Shown piece after piece: positions 46,726-58,200 of a stretch of DNA of 64,000 nt. This DNA comes from Pleodorina starrii. Lineage: Eukaryota > Chlorophyta > Chlorophyceae > Chlamydomonadales > Volvocaceae. Every line of letters starts with the position of its first letter. The stretch's first letter is position 1. The DNA lies in the NCBI GenBank assembly GCA_030267565.1, contig BRXU01000009.1, positions 704,001 to 768,000 on the forward strand, written 5' to 3'. A program made the translations under genes and the position numbers. The notes under the pieces are model-generated. The model did not search any database. It was not told the DNA's origin and was given only the letters and a program-made list of their open reading frames with translations.

Positions 46726-48494
46726 GGGCCGGTCCGGTGCGCCCGCAGGCATTGCCCCCATTACCCTGCTGCTCCTAGAGAGGCCTCTTGGGTGCTAGCA
46801 ACGCACTTTGGAGCATCCCTGACATGAACTTCGGTGACTATGGGGCGGATGAAGGGACAGCGCCAATCCGGTGAGGCGGAGCCGACGGCGGAACCAGAGC
46901 GGGCGGCCAACCCACCTGCGGTCTCGTCAGCACTGCAGACTACTATTTATTGCCAACCCACCTTTGACGGCCGACAGCACGGTGTTGTGCGCGTCCTCCG
47001 GTGTCAGGTGGGTCTCCGCCTCCCACGCCGGCAGGACCCAAAAGGTCGTCGCCGCCCGCTGCAGCGCCTCGATCCTGGTCGGCACGCGCACGCGCGCGCA
47101 AGGAAAGGCGGAAGACAGCCGCACAGCCGTAAGGCCCAGGTTCCAAACGCCCGATCCGATCTGTGGGGCATGGCTGGCCGCACTTGCACGTCTCAGCGCG
47201 TGCGCAGCTAGAGGGCAGCTAGAAACGCTTGGCTCGGCGTTGGAAATGTAAAGCCGCAGGCGGGGCTTGGTGCCCTACGTGCGACCCAGATTGTGCGACC
47301 CAGATCGCCGCATCTTCATAGCCCCGCACAGCGCACAACCCAGATCGCCGCATCTTCATAGCCCTGCACAGCGCACAGAAGACGACACCCCCGCGCTGGT
47401 CGATCCACCCCTATCGTACCTGTTTGGGTCAGCCAGGATGCGCTTGAGCGAGTCGCTGACCGCGAGGTCGACGTCAATCATGGCCACCAGGGGCGTGCGG
47501 ATGGCCAGGAGCGCGGCGTTGTGCAGCGCGTTGATGGGCACCAGGGAGGCCACCGCGCGGTCGGCCGTGATCTCCGTCAGCAGCAGCAGTCGGAGGCTGC
47601 AGGCGTCCGGGTTGGTCTCCAGCCGAGTAAACAGCTCCTGCGCGGGGAATCCCGGTGCGCGAGGAGGGGGGTCAAAGGTGGCGGCAGGAAGAGAGATGCT
47701 GACGGGCAAGACCAGTGGCGCGGCGTCGTGATTTTGTGCTAAAATAGAGTATTTCGTTGCAAAGCGCTGGGTAGCGTAATCTAGTAGGGTGGCAAGTGAT
47801 GCCTTGCACACGTGTATGGCCGTGTCTTAGTGCTGTAATCTTTGAGGGTGGGGAGGCGGTGTGGAACCCGTACCCGCCCCAGATTCACCCCTTCGGGTAC
47901 CTGCAAGGTAGCTTTGTTCTCCTGAATCAGCAAGATGTTACGGTTGATTAGAAAAGTGCCCTGGGTCTGCACCAGGGGTAAGTAAACCGCCGCCGAAACC
48001 GAGCTCCCCGGAAGCATTTGACACTGCGCGCCAGTTAGCGGTCAAGTTGTCAGGGTTGTCGATGGCGGCATAACTCGTCCCTGGTTCCAGCCTTACGAGC
48101 GACTCCAAGTGGTTCAGCCGGTCCATGGTAGCCGTGCTGAAGACCGTCAACGGGAACCTCCAGCTTTTTGCTGATCGCCACACGTGCGAGATGTTGAGGC
48201 TGTAATAACAGGGTTGTGTCATCGCATACTTGCAACGCGTTGAAGAAGAGCTGTGTAACTGCCGTTTAAATACCTTACGGGCCAGCTGGACATGAACGAT
48301 TTAAATGTTGTTGGCGTCGAATTGTAGGGAGCATTGAAGCATCTCTGAACCAGCTCAACATCGTTCACTTGGCCTGCTGAGTCAGGTAGTGCAGTAGCAG
48401 CTATGAAGCAAGCCAACAGTGCTGACGCTAAAGCGCCAAGATGTAGCAAGGGCCTCCGTTTATATTTTACATGGCCAGGGGTGGATTCGGACAT
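46726..48494 (-). pseudogene. GT49 5' fragment, copy 3 (exons 1-5, R188H)
   Basis: Exons 48494-48274, 48199-48097, 48023-47901, 47637-47420 and 47074-46962; exons 6-9 are absent. T at 47522 changes Arg188 to His in the PINALRNAAL motif, a position normally Arg in the family, as expected for a fragment without selection. Confidence 0.88.
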
Positions 48495-48730
48495 GTCTCG
48501 TCACGATGGTAGCGCCTGGTTTATGTTTCTGCAATGAATAGCCCACACCATATAAATCCCAGGGCTGCAACACGGGGAGCCATGCACATAATCTCACAAG
48601 GCATATGCAGATACACATGGTAATTAATATTAGCCAATTCATCGTACGGCGAAAGCCGTTAGCACAGTTAGGACGAAGCCGAGACGATCGCACGTTTGCA
48701 TGCATATGGTCACATTCTGCATGATTTTCG

Positions 48731-51700
48731 CTAATCATCACCCTCGCTCAAATAGTCAGCCTCGTCGCTGTCGCTATCTTCCTCCTCGTCATCCTCCTCG
48801 TAACGCGACGCAGCCACCGTCCCCGTCCCGCCCCCGCCGCTCCGCTCCTCCGCCCTGACCTGCTCCCGCAGCAACCGCGCCTGCTCCCTTGCACTGGCGC
48901 CCCGACGCGAGCCCGACACACTCGCTGCCGCCGCTGCCGCGGCGGCCACCGACGCCACACTGCCCGGATCCGAGGAGCGGCGGGGCCGTGCATGCCGCTT
49001 GAACCCTCGCGACTGTTGGCTCACCAGCTCCCGTTCCGCCGAGCGCTGGGATCCCTCTCCATCGCCACCCCTGACGGCGCCGCCGTCACTGCGGCTGGTG
49101 ACGGCCGCGCCTCCGCCATCGCTGGCACTCGCCTCCTGTTGGGCCCCGCCGCCAGTGCTGCCGCCGTCGCCACCGCTGCTGCTGCCCTTCCCTCCTGTTG
49201 TCGCGTCGCCGCCAGGCGTGGCAACGTGGCCGCTGCCTACGGCCGCCCCATCCGCGGCGACGATCTCGGCGCCAATCTCGCTGGGACCCGATGCGGCAGC
49301 TGTAGCAGCAGCGCAAGAGTGAGCGCTGCTAGCGGCTGCTGCTGCAGGGCTCTGGCCACTGGGGCTGATGGGGGAGGACGACTTGGCCGCGGAAAGGGGG
49401 GCCGGAACTGAGGCTCTGAGCGGAGAGCAGACCGGAGCAGCAGCGGCGGCGGCGGCTGGCGTGCGCGACGGCGTGAGGGGCCGCCGCGGCAGCGGCGCCG
49501 GCGGCGGCAGCGGCACAGGTGGCGGCCGCCGACGTGCTGGCGATACGGATTTGGCGCACCTGCGGCGAACCAGAACCAGCGGCCCGCCCCCTAAAGCAAA
49601 AGCGTCCGAGCACTTTCGCAAATGCGTCATGTAAGCAGCGTGGATCTCGTCGATGCACAGCCGCGCGGACGTCCCCGGGCGACCAGGCTGCCACCGTAGC
49701 CGCGGCGCGTGTGATGAAACTCAGCAGCCCTTAATGCGCCATCCCATGCCGCATCAGCCCATGTGCGCCCCATGCGCCCCAAGGGCTGATTACCAACACG
49801 TATGCCGCACGACACGCCCCCGAAAGCCTCTGACACGCGCCGCGGCCGTATACGATAACCCGCCGCACGCCCAACACGCTCACCTGGCAGCTGAGGCGGC
49901 TGCGAACACCCCCGGGGCAGTCGACGGTGCTGGCGCGCCCCCCGCGGCCTGACCCTGGCCCTGGCCCTGCCGTTGCTGCTGGTCTGCGGGGCCCCCCAGG
50001 CTGCCCTCCGATGCCGGCTTCCCGCCCATCGCCCGGAACTTCCCAGCCAGCTTACGCGCCTGGCCTGCAAGGACACGATAAAGAAGAAAAACAAGAAGAA
50101 AATGAAGAAGAAGCAGAAGAAGAAGCAGAAGAAGAAGCGTCAGCAACCGAGGCGGACGGGGCGGCGGCGGCGGCTCGTGCCGCGGTTCCAAAGGCCGAAG
50201 ACCCCAACGCCCAACCCCAGCGGCGACGCCACTTGAGCCACTACGGGTGGGGTAAGGAAACACAGAGTAAGGTGGGGACAACGAGTGCAGCGACGCCTTT
50301 CACCTACGCACATCCGCCCCGAGCTGCCCCTCCCCTCATACACACACAGACAAGCCCCGAGCCCCCACGCTCAAACGAGACCCCCCCCCCACCCGCGAAC
50401 TTGTCCAGGGCTGCGCGGTGGGACGCCCAGGACTTGCGACCCGCCAGCGACAGACTGAGGTAGCGCCAGCAGACGGGGCCCGGGTAGTAGGTGTCGTGCT
50501 CCAGGGGCAGACCCACGTACACCTGCGGGAGAGAGAGAGGGAGAGGGAGAGAGAGGGAGAGGCCGCAGCGGGAAGGGGGAGAGGGGATGGAGAGGGAAGT
50601 GTGGGACGGGTACTGGTTGCTGCAACCAGCCGCGGCGGGGGAAGGGGGGCAGAGGGCGCAGGTGGGGCTGGTAGCACCCGGCAGGGCAGGGCAGGGCAGG
50701 CGGCGTGAGCAGAAGCGAGGTGGTGGGGCACTGAGCAGGGCGGACCCCCCGGTGGTCCGGACAGGCTGTCAACTCGCACGCAAGGCTGGGCGCGCCAACG
50801 GCACCAGCCCTAGGGATCTGGACCACCCGGATTGCTGTGTGGCAGGATTTCGTCGACGCACCCGGACGAGCGAGTGCCACCAACGTTCGTACGATTTCTT
50901 GTACTCCGAAACCAGATCTGCATGTTGGAGGGGGGGAAAGAGGATTGGAGGGCCAAAAAGGGGGCCCAGGACGGAAAGCATGCGGTCACCAGGACGCGGC
51001 GATGTGGCGATGTCATTTTCAAGAGTCGGGGCGCTGCCGCCAGGATGCAAGCCATGAAACAGTCCTGTGCCGGCAATCCAGGCGCCACCGCTGCATGCGT
51101 CGGCACCCGTGTCTGAGCCCCGTATCCCAGCCCGCAACCGTGCCGTACCCGCCAGGCTGTCGTACACCAAGTCCTTATCCATCAGCTCTGGCCGGCGGCT
51201 GAGCCCCAGCGCCCCCCACTTGCGGCTGGGGGAGTGAAACACCGCAAGCACGATATGCCTGGGGGTTTGGAGGGTACTTAAAACGGCGGGGGCGGGGTTC
51301 GGTAGTCCAGGGGAGGGACGGAGAAAATGGCGGTGGACATGGGAGGCGCGAGGGGAGCATGGGCGCGGGAGGGGGGGGCGATTCCTTGGGGACGATGCCA
51401 ACCCTGCCGTACAGGTGAGGTACGGCAGGGTGCCTCACACACACAAACACACACCTGCACACATACATGCGCTCTGCCCCATTGCGCGACACAATGGTGG
51501 TGGACGGTGGCGGCAGCTGTTAAGAAAAGAGCACGCGTTACGCCAGCTTACGCGACCCGACCCGTGGGTCGCGACCCGACCCACCCCACCCCAACCCCCC
51601 CGACCCGACCCGTGGGTTGCGGCCCTAAGAACCCTGCTCCGCACCTGTACGTCTGCCCCTGCACGGTGCTCTTGAAGGCCAGCGGCAATCGGTCCAGCTC

Positions 51701-53057
51701 CGTCCAACCGGCTGTCAGCAGCGCTCCCAGGAACACAGCCTGGCGGGGGGCCGACCGCCCCCGCGGATGGGGAGGGTGGAACCCGGGCGGGATGGGGGAG
51801 AGGGGAGCTGGGGACCACCGGTACATCGATCGGCCGCGATACGATACGTTCGCCGGGCCGCAGTCAGACTGATTCGAATCGCCCTCGATCTTCGGCCCCA
51901 TGGCAACGCCCCATGGCAAGTTACGCGGATGCAGCCCTCTTAACTCACTAAAAGTAAGCACCCCACCTCAACCCCAACCCCACCCCACCTCACCTCGAGA
52001 CACTTGATGGGCAGCGCCGCCCGCAGCGCCTCCCGTGCGGTTTCCATGATGCGGGAGAAGGGCCGCGACTTGGAGACGTTGTAGTAGTAGCCCGGCGTGT
52101 GGTTGTACTGCAGGGAGTTGATCACGTGCTGCGACAAGGAGCGAGCGAGCGGGCGAGCAGGAGCGAGCGGCCACTAGTGCTTAGCAGGTGGCCCCACCCT
52201 CAACGCCTCCCCCTGACCGCTCTTCTACGGTTTTACATTCAACACGGGTTAGGAGCCCACCAGCCCCCCGGGTTGTTTCCTTGCCAGGCCTCGATCCGAT
52301 AGATCAGGGTCTTCTGCAACAATCGCAAACTGTCCGGCAAAGGCAGGGACAGCGGCTCCTACCAATGCGAATGTCGTCTCGGTTACTTCTCTGGGTTTCT
52401 TTAGGGTTTTCGCCCTTCTCCTTAAGACGTTAAGCGCCCCCCACCTGCACCGCTTGGAGCCGCTGCTGCGGGCCGCCCGGCTTGCCGTCGCCGCCCTTGC
52501 CGCCCTCTATGAGGCCGCGCGGCACAACCGGACGAGGCGGCGGCCCCAGGCCCAGATGCGACAGCTCCGCCTCGCTGCACTCCTTGATCAGGCGTTCCTG
52601 GGGATCGCAAGAGCGAGTAGGGATGGATGGATGGATGGATGGATGTGTGGGTGGTTGAATGGCTAGGGTGTCATTGCCGCATGGGACGCGGGAGTGTGTT
52701 AGCGAAGTGTGTTAGCGAGCAGTGTGCTCCGTATGGTTCGTGCAGTGCGCAGCGTGTTATGGCGTGTGCAGGCGTGCCTGCGCTCGGGGCCTACGCGGGA
52801 GGAATGTACGGGAGGGAGTGTACGGTGGCGAGAGTACGGTCCCCACAGAAAGCATGCGGGTGCAGGGAGTTGCGGACCTCGACCACGCGGGTTAAGTGAT
52901 ACCGCCCGCGCGTTTGAGTTTTGTAGCCAGCGACGTCAACCGACCACGAGCGAGGGGCAACGAGCTCATGACTCACCGCCTCTGGAATTTTTTCGTCAGG
53001 TAGGGGAAGGCTGTTCAGAAGTCGCTTCAGCTGTAAGGCTGATGCAGAAAGATCCAT
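48731..53057 (-). CDS. VASH: Vasohibin-like tubulin tyrosine carboxypeptidase, copy 3, intact
   Basis: Exons 53057-52977, 52597-52445, 52128-51994, 51739-51645, 51258-51149, 50917-50862, 50522-50393, 50064-49884 and 49559-48731 encode 589 residues with all catalytic residues and the full tail. Unit differences at 51277, 51618, 51928 and 52203, and the shorter GGAT tract, all fall in introns, so the protein has the consensus sequence. This copy still has its original upstream flank beyond the fold-back, so it may keep the ancestral promoter context. Confidence 0.9.
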
Positions 53058-53390
53058 GGCCCTAGGTCAAGGAGGCCGCCGCTCTATCGTTGGCATTACA
53101 TTTCAGCTACACATGTCGCCGAAGCAAAACACTGATGGAGTACGCATCATTTGACCTTGATAAGGGTCCTTCGAATATGTGCCGCAGTAAGGTGAGGACG
53201 CGAAAAACATTCAAGGGTTTCAACGACGGAAAAGCTCCAGCAGCAAGATCGTGCTTTTAGTCTATTTGATACCACATGGCAAGAAGTCCATGTCTTAAGG
53301 AGAGTTGCCAAGCATATAAGCAACCATGTTTGTGATGATGATGATGATGATTTACAAGCTTCAGTGAGCTCGTACGGCTCAAACGAACCC

Positions 53391-53920
53391 GTTCGCTAAG
53401 GAAGTGGCTGGTATGTTCGACAAGTTGAAGGCGGACATGACGGGAGAGATGGTGATCATCATCGAACAGAAGATTGATCAGAAAATGGAGCAGCTATACC
53501 GCCCGGGAAAGCTGCTTGTTCGGGCTCCTCCGGCGATCATTGAACAACTGGCCTCGACATTGGACAAAGCGATTCAGGATACCAGCTGCTTTGGCAAGAT
53601 ACACGTCGACGTCATCCCCCGGCTGGATTCCCGCGTGGCGCCCAGCCTCTGTAGGCTGGATGGTCGGTGCCGCCGCGCGGGAATCCAGCCGGGGGATGAC
53701 GTCGACGTGTATCTTGCCAAAGCAGCTGGTATCCTGAATCGCTTTGTCCAATGTCGAGGCCAGTTGTTCAATGATCGCCGGAGGAGCCCGAACAAGCAGC
53801 TTTCCCGGGCGGTATAGCTGCTCCATTTTCTGATCAATCTTCTGTTCGATGATGATCACCATCTCTCCCGTCATGTCCGCCTTCAACTTGTCGAACATAC
53901 CACCCACTTCCTTAGCGAAC
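53391..53920. repeat. Fold-back inverted repeat, copy 3
   Basis: Arms 53391-53635 and 53676-53920. One arm mismatch has arisen: C at 53903, where the other units have G, changing Ala to Gly in the minus-strand reading. Confidence 0.9.
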
Positions 53921-54147
53921 AGTACACATTGCTTATCCATAGCCGCGCTTAGGGCGGCGTCGAGGTCCGCCCTCGTGAGAGGTTGGGCCATGGCGGCTTC
54001 AAACGCTGCCCGGAGCTCCTGGCGTCTAGCGACTACCTGGGCGTCTAGTTTTTGAGCCTTGGAGCTAAAGCAGTTGTCGCTCTGAGGACTGTTAAAACGT
54101 TTGCTACCTTTCCGTCCCGACTTCGGTGATCTAACTGGTGAGGGCAT
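53494..54147 (-). other. ORF of unknown, possibly transposon-derived, protein running into the fold-back
   Basis: A 217-codon minus-strand ORF starts at 54147. Its N-terminus is Ser/Lys/Arg-rich (SPVRSPKSGRKGSK), then comes a predicted helical, coiled-coil-like stretch (QELRAAFEAAMAQPL; MFDKLKADMTGEM). The genuine part runs to about 53676; beyond that the frame reads the 40-bp spacer and the antisense of itself. Units 1 and 2 start only at the internal MDKQCVLF. A basic N-terminus plus coiled coil would suit an ORF1/Gag-like protein, but no reverse transcriptase or transposase is visible, so this is a guess. Confidence 0.4.
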
Positions 54148-55259
54148 TAGCGGTGCATTTCAGCGGTGCTTCGTGTGTTACGGATGTCACGGATTCACTA
54201 TTCCGCCTCGCTTCAATGCCCGCGAGTTTAAGTGTCGTACACCGTGTCGGGGTTGCCATTGACCCATCGCTGTTGCCTTGATGGCATCGTTCGTGGAAAT
54301 GCTCCGGGCTGTAGGCCGGAAGGGCTGTATGTTTCCAAGTAGGCAAGGTGCTGCTTTTGCAAACATTTTTTTGTGCGTGAGAGACGCATAGAGGGGATAC
54401 GGAGGATCATCCCGAGGTCGACGTCCTTCCCTTCAGCCACCATGACACACGAACTCTCTGGCTGGGACGGTATGTGGTGCTTTCCCAAGTGACACCCTTG
54501 TCTGCCTTGCCCGCCGTACACCCCTGTACGCCCCTGAGCATTGAACCTCATTGAAGTACCCGTCTGACCCGTCTGATATACCGGTGCCTGCCGACGCAAT
54601 GGTAACCTGTACTGGAACAGGGGGGATGCTGGGATTGCTAGCCGGCTAGGTTATAGTAGCATGCACCGTGTAGCCCACTAATGCTCGATGGCTGCCGGAC
54701 ACCGTAGGTAGCAACTCAGTTACGTTGTCCGTCAAGATATTAAATTACACACATCAGGAGTGCCGGGTTTTGAGTCGCCCGGGTACCCGGGCGAGTTCAC
54801 CTTGCTGAGCTGTGCGGGGTGCAGCATTTGCGGCGGCAGTTAGGCGACCCTCAACGGATCGCCAACAGCCTGCAAGTCCTAGGCCTCCGGCTTACTACAA
54901 GGGCATCTGACTTCGGTTTGTATGAAATTTACTTTTATATTAATATATTTACTTTTTGAAAAGGATTATTTCAGTGCTGCAATATCGGGATTCGGTATTT
55001 GTACTGTGCCACAAATTAGTAAACCGTCGACGACGTGGTCAAGATGTCATAACTGCAGCAGTGAAAATTGTTAAGTGACGACAGAACCCCCTGGTCGTAG
55101 TAAGCTCTAACTGGCTGTGACGGTTTGGCGCGAAACATTTACTGCGCTGTTTGCACGCAAATTCGGCTGATGGCAAATGCCTGAGAGTTAAATGATCGTA
55201 AAAATTTTCATGGGTGGATAGATGTTAGCCTGCGGGAGCCTACGTAGAGGGCCCCGACC
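54148..55259. other. Intergenic region before the SNF2 gene
   Basis: No supported gene. An AT-rich block (about 54915-54980) stands out in this GC-rich window. A 20-bp perfect palindrome, TCGCCCGGGTACCCGGGCGA, lies at 54775-54794. The region must hold the SNF2-gene promoter and perhaps the 5' end of the element whose ORF starts at 54147. Confidence 0.5.
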
Positions 55260-58200
55260 ATGCAGCAGGCCGGCGCAACGTTTCAGCAGTGCCACCAATC
55301 CAGACCGACCTCCAGAGGCCACACCGCTTATGTGACTAACGATGAGCAGGCGGCTCCGTCCCTCTCGAGGCATGTGCCTGCTGCCGCCCCGGCCCTCCTG
55401 CCGCTCGGCCCAGTCTGGCCCCACGCGGGGGCAGCCGGGCGCGGCGTTGCCGGCATCGTGCCTCCTTCGATGCCTCCAGCTAACAGCAGCAACAGTGTCA
55501 CGGCTGGGCTGGCAACGCTGACCTGCAACATGGACAATCCTGACACGTCATCGACGCGCCCGCAGCAGCCCCCTTTGTATCCACTCCACAAACAGCCGAG
55601 GCCGGCAGTGGAACCAGCCCCAGGCCCAGAACCGGCGATATGGCGGCAGCCCCAGCCTTCTGCACTACCTGTTGTGGCTGTAGGCGGTGGTGCCGATGGC
55701 GGGGCAAGGGGCCAAGGGGGCGGTACTTGTGGGGCTCAGGGACCGCTTGCGAATGGGGCCCCGGCGCGCCCGACGGGTACCCATCCAGCGCAGGGCCCTA
55801 TACCGGTATCGTACCATCGTCAACCGCCACAACCGCCACTGCAGCAGCAACCGCCACGGCTGCCGCCGCCGCTGCCACCGCCGCAGCTGCAGCAACCACA
55901 GCTGCCACCTCCAGCGCAGCAGGCACAGCAGGCGCAGCACTATCTCCAATCGTCAAACCAGTGCCAGCCGCCGTCACACCAGCACTACCACCAACAGCAG
56001 CAGCACCACCACCACCACCACCACCACCCTCACCACCCCAGCTCGCATCCGTCGCAGCATCCTTTCGGCTTGCCGGCGCATCAACACCACAACCACCACC
56101 AACACCACCAGCACAACCACAACCAGCAGCAGCAACAAAATTACCAGCACCACCACCAGCACCACCAGCACCAACAGCACCAGCTCCACCACCACCAGCC
56201 GCCGCAACACCTGCGTTCGCAGGCGCCGCGCGAGTGGATGCCTGTCAGCAGCGACGGCGGCTGCCCCCCACTGGCACAACACAGCGGCGGCGGTGGCGGC
56301 GGAGGCAAGGATGGCGGCAGCGGCGGCGGCGGCGGCCAGAACGGCTCAACCTCGGGCACCGGCGGGCCAGGCGGCGCCAGCGGCGGACAGGGCAGCAGCA
56401 ACGGGCGCGCCGGCGGAGGCGACCAGGGAAACGGGACGGGCGGCGGACTCGGAGCGGGTGGCGGGGCTGGCGGCGGCGGCGGCGGCGGCGGTGGGGGTCA
56501 GCAGGGCGGCTGTGGCGGCGGGTACGGCACGCCGGGCCGCCGCCGGCGCCAGCGGGGCGTCGACAAGGGTACGACTGCCGCCGCCGCCGACGCCGCCGAC
56601 GACGAAGTCCTTCCGACCGTCAACCCCTTTCTCCGCTTCACCGGCAGTCCGCCGTCTGCTGGTAAGAAGCGCAGCGCTGCGGGGGCGCTCAGCCCGCAGC
56701 ACCAGCAGCGGCGGCCGCAGCTGCAGCTGCAGCCCACGTCTGCTGCGGCGCAGGGTGGCCCGCCGGCCGCAGCTGGGCCGGAGCCGGGTGCTCCGCGCTG
56801 CGGCCAACATCCGACGCTGCTCCAGCCGCCGCCGCCGCCGCCGCCGCAGCAGCAGCAACAGCATACCTGCAGCATACCTGTGCCGCAGCTTACGGCGCAT
56901 CACTATTGGGAGCGGCAACAGCAGCACCAACCGCAGCACCAGCACCAACAGCACCACCAACAGCAGCAGCAGGGCCAAGTGGTGAGTGTCCCGCACAGCC
57001 ATCCCGCCGCCCTGTCGCCAGGGCAGTACCCCCCCACTGGACAGCAAGCACAAGCGCAGCAGCACCACCACCAGCCACCCCTCCCGCAACCGCAGCCGCC
57101 GTACCAGCAACAACCGCTTCAACCGCCGACACAGCATCCGCAGGCCGGCGGCGCGGCAGCGGCGGCGGCAGCAGGCGCAGCGCCTCCCGAGCCACCGGCC
57201 CCGTCGTCGTCGCAGCAGCAGGCAGTGCCTCTGAACCCGGGAAGGCTCCCTCGCCCCGCTTGGCCGCCGCCCCAGCCGCAGCAGCCCCAGCCAAATCAGC
57301 CGCAGCCGCAGCCGCCACCGCCGAATCAGCCAGCTGCCCCGGGACCCATCCCGGCGTCAGGCGCAGCGCAACGCAGCTGGCAGGGTCCCGCCCCGCCGGC
57401 TGCCTCCTGCATCGCCTACCCTGCGCGTCCGCCCAGGGTTGACAGCAACAGCAACAGCAGCGTCAACAGCAGCGGCAGCGGCAGCGGCAGCGGCAGCGGC
57501 AGCGGCAGCGGCAGCGGCAGCTCAGCGCCCCCACCCGGCGTCAGCGGCGGCGGTGGGGCGCCGTCCGCCAGCGCCGCTGCAAGCGGTGCTCCGAAACCGC
57601 AAGTGCAGGCTCCAGATTCCAGCTTGGGTGCGTGGAGCCGGTGGGCTGAGCCGGCGGCGGCGATGGCAGCGCCTGGCCTTGCATCTGGTTTCGGAGGTGG
57701 GCAAGAGCCAGCTGGCCAGCCGGTGGGCGGTGGCCGGTGGCCGGTGGCTGACCCGCGGGTCGCGATGGGTGCTGACCCGCGGGTCGCGATGGGTGCTGAA
57801 CCGCGGGTCGCGATGGGCGCTGACCCGCGGGTCGCGATGGGCGCTGACCCGCGGGTCGCGATGGGCGCTGACCCGCGGGTCACGATGGGCGCTGACCCGC
57901 GGGTCACGATGGGCGCTGACCCGCGGGTCGGGATGGGCGCGGGCATTGGCGGCGAGGACCGCGGGCTGTCCTGGCAAGGCAGCGCCGCCGCGGCAGGAAG
58001 CGGGATGGGCGGCTGCAACGGCAGCAGCAGCGGTGCCAACGTGCCCGCCTTGCCACGGTGGCCGCAGCAACAACAGCAGATAAACCCGCCGCTGGCGCCG
58101 GTGGCGCCGGTGGCGCCGCCGCCGCAGCAGCACTTGCAGCTGCAGCAGCAGCATCAGCAGCAGCCATACCCGCATCAGGCGGCATTGCAGCACCAAGTCC

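Larger units (their letters stand above)
46726..53941. repeat. Tandem 7.2-kb unit, copy 3 (7,216 bp)
   Basis: Begins at the second TTATCCATA|GGGCCGGTCC junction and ends at TTATCCATA followed by unique GCCGCGCTTAGGGC. Private changes: T 47522, C 51277, T 51618, G 51928, A 52203, C 53903, and two fewer GGAT units near 52622. Confidence 0.97.

Noticed and set aside
38951..53920. CRISPR-like array from the three repeated units
   Set aside because: Spacing of 7.2 kb and gene content exclude it; no short regular repeats with unique spacers exist in the window.
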